Source: Flavobacteriales bacterium
GTDB lineage: Bacteria; Bacteroidota; Bacteroidia; Flavobacteriales; Crocinitomicaceae
Length of the DNA: 5,247 nucleotides
NCBI GenBank assembly: GCA_947375085.1
Contig: CANCEQ010000233.1
Span: 1-5,247 of the forward strand
Direction: 5' to 3'
In this document: in pieces, positions 1 through 5,247 of the stretch
How the letters are laid out: every line of letters begins with the position of its first letter
Position numbering within the stretch: the stretch's first letter is position 1
Notes under the pieces: model-generated
What the model was told of the DNA's origin: nothing
Databases searched by the model: none
The model's input: only the letters and a program-made list of their open reading frames with translations
Position numbers and translations under genes: made by a program

Positions 1-1200
1 ACTCCTGTTATCATTTTCATTAACAAATTAGATAGAGAAGGTAAATATACTTTTGACTTATTAGATGAACTAGAATCAACTTTAGAGATTAAAGTTCGAC
101 CATTAACTTGGCCTATTGGAATGGGAGACCGATTTAAAGGTGTTTACAACATCTATGACAAAAGTTTAAATTTATTTCAAGCTAGTAAAACAAAAATAGC
201 AACAGATGTAGTTGAAATCACAGATGTAAACGATCCGAATATAGATGAAATAGTTGGTGAAGCACCAGCTGCAGAATTAAGAGAAGAATTAGAAATCGTT
301 GAAGGGATTTATGACCAATTCGATAGAGAAAGTTATTTAGCAGGAGATGTTGCTCCTGTTTTCTTCGGTTCTGCAGTAAATAACTTTGGAGTAAAAGAAT
401 TGTTAGATACTTTCTGTAGAATATCTCCATCTCCAAGAGGTAGAGATACAGACTTACGTTTTATCAACCCTTCAGATAGTAAATTTTCAGGATTTGTATT
501 TAAAATCCATGCGAACTTAGACCCTAAACATAGAGATAGAATTGCATTCCTACGAATTGTTTCTGGGAAATTTGAAAGAAATACATTTTACAATCACGTT
601 CGTTTAGATAAAAAAATGAAATTCCCTAATCCAACTTCATTTATGGCACAAGATAAAAGTGTAATTGATGAAGCATATCCAGGAGATGTTATCGGTTTAT
701 ATGATACAGGAAGTTTTAAAATTGGAGATACTTTAAATGAAGGTGAAAAATTCATGTACAAAGGTATCCCTAGTTTTTCTCCAGAGATTTTCCAGGAATT
801 AGAAAATTTAGATCCTTTAAAATCGAAACAATTAGAGAAGGGAATTCGTCAATTAATGGATGAAGGTGTTGCACAATTATTTATTCAACAACCAGGTAAC
901 CGTAAAATTGTTGGAACCGTTGGACAACTTCAATTTGAAGTAATCGCCTACCGTTTAGAACATGAATATGGAGCCAATTGTCGTTTCGTTCCAAAAAACT
1001 ATTACAAAGCTTGTTGGTTAACAACTGACAATCAAGAACAAATGAATCAATTTATGCGAGCTAAAGGGAATTATTTAGCAAAAGATAAAGATGATAATTG
1101 GGTTTTCTTGGCTGAAACTTCTTTCTTATTGACAATGGCTGAACAAGATTATCCTGATATCACATTCCATAAAACGTCGGAATTTAAACTAGAAATCTAA
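1..1200 (+). CDS. prfC: Peptide chain release factor 3 (RF3), 5'-truncated by window edge
   Basis: RF3 is a cytoplasmic translational GTPase that removes RF1/RF2 from the ribosome after termination. The reading frame is open from base 1, so the gene begins outside the window; 399 residues are visible. Compared with about 530 residues in known RF3, roughly the first 130 are missing, including the P-loop and switch regions. Visible codons 8-11 are NKLD, the G4 guanine-specificity motif, followed by RE as in RF3. Codons 124-125 (SA) fit the G5 loop. Next come the beta-barrel domain (FSGFVFKI, then DPKHRDRIAFLRI and SGKFER), FMAQD, AYPGDVIGLYDTG and IGDTL. The C-terminal domain has the RF3-typical stretch KQLEKGIRQLMDEGVAQLF and then VGQLQFEVIAYRLEHEY. 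These distinguish it from EF-G, TetM-type proteins and LepA. An internal ATG at 121 is not the start, because homology continues upstream of it. No frameshift is seen, and the gene ends in TAA. Confidence 0.96.
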   Translation, partial: TPVIIFINKLDREGKYTFDLLDELESTLEIKVRPLTWPIGMGDRFKGVYNIYDKSLNLFQASKTKIATDVVEITDVNDPNIDEIVGEAPAAELREELEIVEGIYDQFDRESYLAGDVAPVFFGSAVNNFGVKELLDTFCRISPSPRGRDTDLRFINPSDSKFSGFVFKIHANLDPKHRDRIAFLRIVSGKFERNTFYNHVRLDKKMKFPNPTSFMAQDKSVIDEAYPGDVIGLYDTGSFKIGDTLNEGEKFMYKGIPSFSPEIFQELENLDPLKSKQLEKGIRQLMDEGVAQLFIQQPGNRKIVGTVGQLQFEVIAYRLEHEYGANCRFVPKNYYKACWLTTDNQEQMNQFMRAKGNYLAKDKDDNWVFLAETSFLLTMAEQDYPDITFHKTSEFKLEI

Positions 1201-1336
1201 CTTGGAATGTTGAATTTTAAATGTTTAATGTTAGATAGGATAAAATTAGTAAAGAAAAAATTTGAAATTAATTGATAAATGATTTATACGATTTAAATCA
1301 AACATCAAAAATTCAAAATCAAAAATATTAAAAAGT
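1201..1336. other. AT-rich intergenic spacer with imperfect inverted repeat
   Basis: This 136-bp gap separates prfC from the ABC-F gene and is almost entirely A/T. Positions 1210-1232 can pair with 1295-1316: 19 base pairs over 23 positions, with three A-C or A-A mismatch sites and one bulged G at 1230, leaving a loop of about 60 bases. The arms are made of runs such as TTGAATTTT and AAAAATTCAA, so composition alone could produce part of the match. No GC-rich terminator hairpin with a T tract is visible. I find no exact TAnnTTTG promoter on the plus strand. The ABC-F promoter is probably here but cannot be placed. Confidence 0.4.
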
Positions 1337-2971
1337 ATGATTTCAATTGACGGTTTAGCAGTAGAATTTAGTGGTACAACTCTTTTTAGTGATGTTTCTT
1401 TCGTAATAAACGAAAATGATAAGATTGCTTTAATGGGGAAAAACGGAGCTGGAAAATCTACTTTACTTAAAATATTAGCAGGTATCAACGCTCCAACTAG
1501 AGGAAATGTTTCTGCGCCAAAAGAATATATCATTTCTTACCTTCCTCAACATTTATTAACTGAAGATGATTCTACAGTTTTTGAGGAAACTTCAAAAGCT
1601 TTCAAAGCAATATTTGCTATGAAAGATGAAATAGAAGCATTAAATCACGAACTAACCGTTAGAACGGATTACGATTCTGATGAATACATGAAAATCATCG
1701 AACGTGTTTCTGAAGTGAGTGAAGCTTTCTATATGATTGAAGAAATTAATTATGAAGCTGAGGTTGAAAAAGTTTTATTCGGTTTAGGTTTTGTCAGAGA
1801 AGACTTCAATCGACCAACGTCTGAATTTAGTGGAGGTTGGAGAATGCGAATAGAATTAGCTAAAATACTTTTACAAAAACCTGATTTAATTCTATTAGAT
1901 GAGCCTACGAATCATATGGATATTGAATCGATTCAATGGTTAGAAGACTTTTTGGTAAATAACGCCAAAGCAGTAGTTGTCATTTCTCACGATAGAGCTT
2001 TTGTAGACAATATCACAACTCGTACGATTGAAGTAACGATGGGGCGTATTTACGATTACAAAGCGAAATATTCTCATTATTTAGAACTGAGAAAAGAAAG
2101 AAGAGAACAACAACAAAAACAATACGACGAGCAACAAAAATTTATTGCTGAACAAACCGAATTTATAGAACGATTCAAAGGAACTTTCTCTAAAACATTA
2201 GTAGTTCAATCGCGTGTGAAAATGTTAGAAAAACTGAAAATTGTTGAAGTGGATGAAGTTGATTCTTCAGCTTTAAGATTAAAGTTCCCTCCTGCCCCAC
2301 GTTCTGGAAACTATCCTCTGATAGTGAATGAATTATCTAAATCATATGGCGACCATACTGTTTTCAAGAATGCTTCATTGACAATTGAAAGAGGTCAAAA
2401 AGTAGCATTTGTAGGAAAAAATGGTGAAGGTAAATCGACGATGATTAAAGCGATAATGAAGCAGATCGATTTCGAAGGATCTTTAGAATTAGGTCATAAT
2501 ATTCAAATCGGCTATTTTGCTCAAAATCAAGCTTCTCTATTAGATGAAAATTTAACGATTTTTGAGACTATTGATCAAATTGCAGTTGGCGATATTCGTA
2601 CGAAAATAAAAGATATTCTTGGTGCTTTTATGTTTGGCGGTGAGACAAGTACAAAAAAAGTAAAAGTACTTTCTGGAGGAGAAAAAACACGTTTAGCAAT
2701 GATTAAATTATTGTTAGAACCAGTAAACCTTTTAATTCTGGATGAGCCAACCAACCATTTAGATATGAAAACAAAAGATATTATCAAAGATGCATTGAAT
2801 GCATTTGATGGTACTTTAATTTTGGTTTCTCACGACAGAGATTTTCTAGATGGATTGGTTACCAAAGTTTTTGAATTCGGAAATAAACGAGTGGTTGAAC
2901 ATTTTGAAGACATTAAAGGTTTCTTGGAAAAGAAAAAAATGGACAATTTAAAAGAAATTGAACGAAAATAA
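1337..2971 (+). CDS. ABC-F family ATPase (ribosome-associated, YdiF/YheS-like)
   Basis: This is a soluble protein with two ATP-binding cassettes in one 544-residue chain and no membrane segments, the layout of ABC-F proteins. Those act at the ribosomal E site in translation or antibiotic protection rather than in transport. Cassette 1 has Walker A GKNGAGKST (34-42), Q-loop Gln71, signature FSGGWRMR (164-171), Walker B LILLDEPTNH (184-193, catalytic Glu189) and switch His218. A helical, charged, Gln-rich linker follows at about 245-315, corresponding to the P-site tRNA interaction motif. Cassette 2 has GKNGEGKST (360-368), Gln396, LSGGEKTR (445-452), LILDEPTNHLD (Glu470) and His499. Both catalytic glutamates are present, so both sites should hydrolyse ATP. 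The GGWRMR signature and MISIDGLAVEF start resemble YdiF/YheS-type members. The C-terminal tail is short and lysine-rich. The start ATG follows an A-rich stretch. The exact subfamily and any resistance role cannot be decided by eye. It ends 7 bp before the DUF3817 gene, suggesting cotranscription. Confidence 0.93.
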   Translation: MISIDGLAVEFSGTTLFSDVSFVINENDKIALMGKNGAGKSTLLKILAGINAPTRGNVSAPKEYIISYLPQHLLTEDDSTVFEETSKAFKAIFAMKDEIEALNHELTVRTDYDSDEYMKIIERVSEVSEAFYMIEEINYEAEVEKVLFGLGFVREDFNRPTSEFSGGWRMRIELAKILLQKPDLILLDEPTNHMDIESIQWLEDFLVNNAKAVVVISHDRAFVDNITTRTIEVTMGRIYDYKAKYSHYLELRKERREQQQKQYDEQQKFIAEQTEFIERFKGTFSKTLVVQSRVKMLEKLKIVEVDEVDSSALRLKFPPAPRSGNYPLIVNELSKSYGDHTVFKNASLTIERGQKVAFVGKNGEGKSTMIKAIMKQIDFEGSLELGHNIQIGYFAQNQASLLDENLTIFETIDQIAVGDIRTKIKDILGAFMFGGETSTKKVKVLSGGEKTRLAMIKLLLEPVNLLILDEPTNHLDMKTKDIIKDALNAFDGTLILVSHDRDFLDGLVTKVFEFGNKRVVEHFEDIKGFLEKKKMDNLKEIERK

Positions 2972-2978
2972 TTTAATT

Positions 2979-3269
2979 ATGAACTTTTCAACTAAACTTG
3001 GGCAACTTAGAATATTAGCAATTGCTGAAGGTATTTCTTATTTATTATTCGCTTTAACGATGCCTATTAAATACATGTTGCATAATCCTCTTCCAAATAA
3101 AATAGTTGGAATGGCGCATGGATTTCTTTTCATAGCTTATTGCTTGTGGGTTATAATTGTTGCGATTGAAAAAAAATGGAGTTTCGGCATTACACTTTTA
3201 GCAGGTTTTGCTTCATTAATACCTTTCGGGACTTTTATTGCAGATTCAAAAATATTTAAAAAAGGATAA
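2979..3269 (+). CDS. DUF3817 family small integral membrane protein
   Basis: The product is 96 residues, with three predicted hydrophobic helices at roughly 10-30, 41-63 and 68-89, so an inner-membrane location is expected. The pattern fits the DUF3817 family: an early LRxLAxAEGISYLL (Glu17-Gly18), MPIKY (28-32), NP near 36, GMAHGFLF with His47-Gly48, KKWS (65-68), and ASLIPFGTFIAD (78-89). The function of this family is not known to me. I chose ATG 2979, 7 bp after the ABC-F stop, because family members begin shortly before the LR-x-L-x-x-x-EG segment. An upstream in-frame TTG at 2958 would add seven residues and overlap the ABC-F gene by 14 bp; it is less likely. The tight spacing suggests cotranscription with the ABC-F gene. 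Confidence 0.82.
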   Translation: MNFSTKLGQLRILAIAEGISYLLFALTMPIKYMLHNPLPNKIVGMAHGFLFIAYCLWVIIVAIEKKWSFGITLLAGFASLIPFGTFIADSKIFKKG

Positions 3270-3278
3270 AATCATTTA

Positions 3279-3335
3279 ACCTCAGAGTCGTCAGAGTTCT
3301 GTGAAAAACTCAATTTAACTCTGTGGTAAAAAAAA
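3279..3335. repeat. Degenerate CAGAG/CTCTG intergenic repeat with 10-bp inverted arms
   Basis: In the 73-bp spacer before comB, ACCTCAGAGT (3279-3288) faces ACTCTGTGGT (3318-3327), which is its reverse complement at 9 of 10 positions. TCAGAGT is also directly repeated at 3282-3288 and 3291-3297. The right arm is followed by eight A residues, so it is not a plus-strand rho-independent terminator. Its wording resembles the ACCACAGAG-type short intergenic sequences that recur in many bacterial genomes. That likeness comes from memory, and copies elsewhere in this genome cannot be seen here. Confidence 0.45.
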
Positions 3336-3342
3336 CAAAACA

Positions 3343-4065
3343 ATGAACGAAACAAGAAAACACATTGAAGTTTGCTCTACTCCAGGAGAATATGCTTATT
3401 ACAAAGGAGAATATGAAATTATTGTTGTAATAGATGTTTTAAGAGCAACATCTGCAATTTGTGCTGCCTTTGATAATGGAATCAATTCAATTATTCCTGT
3501 ACCAACCGTAGAAGAAGCTTGGGAATACAAAAACAAAGGATTTTTAGTAGGTGCTGAGAGAAAAGGTCAAATTGTAGAAGGATTTGATTTTGGTAATTCA
3601 CCTTTCAGTTATATGAAAGAAGAATTTAAAGGAAAAGATGTTGTTTTATCAACTACTAACGGAACAAAGTCAATTGATGTTTGTAAAGAAGCAGAAACAG
3701 TTGTAATTGGTTCATTTTTAAACCTAAATTATTTATGTGAATGGCTTGCTACTCAAGATAAGAATATCCTTTGTTTGTGTTCAGGTTGGCAAGATAAATT
3801 CAATTTGGAAGACACTATTTGTGCAGGTGCTATTTCTGACTACTTAATCAACACTGGTAATTTCACTTCTGATGAAGATTCTTCAATTGCAGCCAAATAC
3901 TTATATCTATCTGCTAAAGACAACTATTTTGGTTATTTAAAATCAAGTTCTCATAGACGTAGATTAAAAAATTTAAACCTGAATGAAGATATTAAATATT
4001 GTTTGACACCTAATCAAACGAATGTTATTCCTATTTTACGTGATGGGAAATTGGTGAAATTGTAA
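3343..4065 (+). CDS. comB: 2-phosphosulfolactate phosphatase family protein (ComB)
   Basis: The 240-residue product matches the ComB family in length and motif order. ComB is a Mg-dependent acid phosphatase that converts 2-phospho-3-sulfolactate to 3-sulfolactate, the second step of coenzyme M synthesis in methanogens. Motifs seen are VVIDVLRATSAI (28-39), GAER (70-73) leading into GFDFGNSP (80-87), STTNGT (103-108), CSGWQDKFNLEDTICAGA (146-163), and a C-terminal HRRRLKNLNLNEDIKYCL (204-221). No signal peptide or membrane segment is seen, so it should be cytoplasmic. The start ATG follows an A-rich leader, with the Bacteroidota-typical lack of a Shine-Dalgarno motif. None of the neighbours is a coenzyme M or sulfolactate gene, so the substrate in this organism is uncertain. 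The fold assignment is strong; the physiological role is inferred from family membership only. Confidence 0.9.
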   Translation: MNETRKHIEVCSTPGEYAYYKGEYEIIVVIDVLRATSAICAAFDNGINSIIPVPTVEEAWEYKNKGFLVGAERKGQIVEGFDFGNSPFSYMKEEFKGKDVVLSTTNGTKSIDVCKEAETVVIGSFLNLNYLCEWLATQDKNILCLCSGWQDKFNLEDTICAGAISDYLINTGNFTSDEDSSIAAKYLYLSAKDNYFGYLKSSSHRRRLKNLNLNEDIKYCLTPNQTNVIPILRDGKLVKL

Positions 4066-4077
4066 TTGTATTTTACA

Positions 4078-4090
<13 letters not shown>
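4060..4090 (+). promoter_or_regulatory. Weak candidate flavobacterial promoter for the hydrolase gene
   Basis: TTG at 4060-4062 is followed after 19 bp by TATTGTTTG (4082-4090). This resembles the flavobacterial pattern TTG-N17-23-TAnnTTTG but has one extra base between TA and TTTG. If used, transcription would begin within the left arm of the neighbouring hairpin and the mRNA leader would carry the whole AAC tract. The match is imperfect and lies in T-rich sequence, so chance is a serious alternative. Confidence 0.2.
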
Positions 4091-4206
<116 letters not shown>

Positions 4207-4219
4207 CTATTAATCAAAA

Positions 4220-5224
4220 ATGAAAACGCCTAATTACAAAATCATATTTTCTTTATTTATCCCTATTATTTTTTCATTTTCAATTTTAAAATCAACGGAT
4301 TTTAAAAAATGGGGATTTTATGGACACAAACGAATTAATCGAATTGCCATTTTTACTTTGCCTCCAGAAATGTTTGGTTTTTACAAAGATCACATTGAAT
4401 TTATAACAGATCATGCGGTTGACCCTGATAAACGAAGATATGCTGTTGAAGGTGAAGCACAAAGACATTATATTGACATTGATCATTATAAAATGGATTC
4501 ATTAGACGTTTTTAAAATTGTACCTCGTTATTGGAAAGATGCCATTTTAAAATATACTGAAGATACACTTCAAAAATATGGGATTGTTCCTTGGCATATA
4601 CAAACGATGAAATACAGACTTCAAAAAGCATTCGAAGAAAAAAATGTCGATTTTATTTTAAAATACTCTGCTGAAATAGGTCATTACATTGGTGATGCTC
4701 ATGTACCGCTTCATACAACCGAAAATTATAATGGACAATTGACCAATCAAAAGGGAATACATGGTTTATGGGAAAGTCGTTTAGTAGAATTAAACGCAGA
4801 TAATTACGATTATTTTATCGGAAAGTGTTTCTATATTCCAAAAGTGAATGATTTTACCTGGGAAGCGGTTCAATCTTCTCATATGGCATTGGATTCAGTA
4901 TTTAGATTAGAGAAAGAAGTTACTTTGGATTTCCCATCTGATAAAAAGTATAGTTTTGAATCAAAAGGAAATACAACAACTCAAGTTTATTCAATCGAAT
5001 TTTGTCAAGAATACAATAAACGAATGAACGGTATGGTAGAGAGAAGGTTAAGAAAAGCAATATTAGGAGTTGGTAGTATATGGTATACAGCTTGGGTTGA
5101 TGCCGGTCAGCCTGATTTATCAAAATTACGTAACATTCAACCTTCTCAATCTCTTCTTGATGAACAAAAAGAACTTTTTCAAACCAAACATTCTAAAAGT
5201 CATCTAGAAAGAAGTTGTGATTAA
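4220..5224 (+). CDS. Exported zinc-dependent phospholipase C / S1-P1 nuclease-like hydrolase
   Basis: The 334-residue product has a hydrophobic N-terminus (about 7-23) after Lys7, consistent with a Sec signal or anchor; no lipobox Cys is seen. The metal-site pattern of the Zn-dependent phospholipase C / S1-P1 nuclease superfamily is present. Trp31 and His36 keep the Trp1-His6 spacing of P1 nuclease. Asp68 and His83 follow. Then come His155, Asp159 and His165 (HYIGDAHVPLH) and His181 with Glu185 (HGLWE). The H-x3-D-x5-H and H-x3-E spacings match the phospholipase C site, where the last ligand is Glu rather than the Asp of P1. The likely substrate is a phosphodiester (phospholipid or nucleic acid) outside the cytoplasm; which one cannot be told. 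In the family the ligand Trp is the mature N-terminus, whereas here STDFKK lies between the hydrophobic stretch and Trp31. The C-terminal 30 or so residues are polar and look unstructured. ATG 4220 is the only start that gives the signal sequence, and it is preceded by A-rich sequence. Confidence 0.87.
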   Translation: MKTPNYKIIFSLFIPIIFSFSILKSTDFKKWGFYGHKRINRIAIFTLPPEMFGFYKDHIEFITDHAVDPDKRRYAVEGEAQRHYIDIDHYKMDSLDVFKIVPRYWKDAILKYTEDTLQKYGIVPWHIQTMKYRLQKAFEEKNVDFILKYSAEIGHYIGDAHVPLHTTENYNGQLTNQKGIHGLWESRLVELNADNYDYFIGKCFYIPKVNDFTWEAVQSSHMALDSVFRLEKEVTLDFPSDKKYSFESKGNTTTQVYSIEFCQEYNKRMNGMVERRLRKAILGVGSIWYTAWVDAGQPDLSKLRNIQPSQSLLDEQKELFQTKHSKSHLERSCD

Positions 5225-5245
5225 GAAAGCATATCTCTATCTTTG
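5215..5245 (+). promoter_or_regulatory. Candidate flavobacterial promoter for a gene beyond the right edge
   Basis: TTG (5215-5217), inside the last codons of the hydrolase gene, is followed after 20 bp by TATCTTTG (5238-5245). This is an exact match to the Bacteroidota -33/-7 arrangement TTG-N17-23-TAnnTTTG. Transcription would start a few bases past the window end. The exact match and correct spacing in an intergenic position support it; the downstream gene is not visible. Confidence 0.55.
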
Positions 5246-5247
5246 TG

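Noticed and set aside
1319..1326. Minus-strand TAnnTTTG match (CAAAAATA on the plus strand).
   Set aside because: It lies in very AT-rich sequence and no minus-strand gene follows, so it is likely chance.
1246..1533. Minus-strand open frame of 95 codons across the ABC-F start.
   Set aside because: It is mostly antisense to the conserved Walker A region, has no recognisable protein pattern and looks like a shadow of the plus-strand gene. The other minus-strand frames (218-436, 2575-2787, 4292-4486, 4920-5123) are rejected for the same reason.
2958..2978. TTG start for the DUF3817 gene at 2958.
   Set aside because: It overlaps the ABC-F gene, uses a rare start codon and adds only seven polar residues outside the recognised family region. 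ATG 2979 is preferred.
3316..3323. Promoter -7 element TAACTCTG before comB.
   Set aside because: It has a mismatch to TAnnTTTG, no well-placed TTG upstream was found, and it falls inside the CAGAG/CTCTG repeat.

Overview
The window is AT-rich, densely packed and entirely plus-stranded. It looks like chromosome of a Flavobacteriia-type Bacteroidota. Three things point that way: codon usage strongly favours A/T; starts are preceded by A-rich stretches rather than Shine-Dalgarno motifs; and a sequence at the right edge matches the flavobacterial promoter pattern TTG-N(about 20)-TAnnTTTG. The protein family set (RF3, ABC-F, DUF3817, ComB, Zn-dependent phospholipase C/S1-P1 type) also fits, but genus cannot be fixed from this sequence.

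Layout. Positions 1-1200 hold the last 399 codons of peptide chain release factor 3 (prfC), cut by the left edge. A 136-bp AT-rich gap with an imperfect inverted repeat follows. An ABC-F translation-type ATPase (1337-2971) comes next and is almost joined to a small three-helix membrane protein of the DUF3817 family (2979-3269); these two are probably one transcript. A 73-bp spacer with a degenerate CAGAG/CTCTG repeat separates them from a ComB-family 2-phosphosulfolactate phosphatase (3343-4065).

The most unusual stretch is the 154-bp spacer 4066-4219. It contains a perfect 12-bp inverted repeat whose right arm runs directly into 29 uninterrupted copies of AAC, ending 13 bp before the start of an exported zinc metallohydrolase (4220-5224). 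The last 23 bases carry a good promoter candidate for a gene beyond the right edge.

Functionally, the first two genes both concern the ribosome (termination factor recycling and ABC-F action on the E site). The others look like unrelated housekeeping or accessory functions in the same orientation. I see no mobile element, CRISPR array, tRNA or rRNA, and no convincing multi-gene novel system. The candidate novelty is the hairpin plus (AAC)29 leader of the hydrolase gene, which could be a length-variable expression switch.
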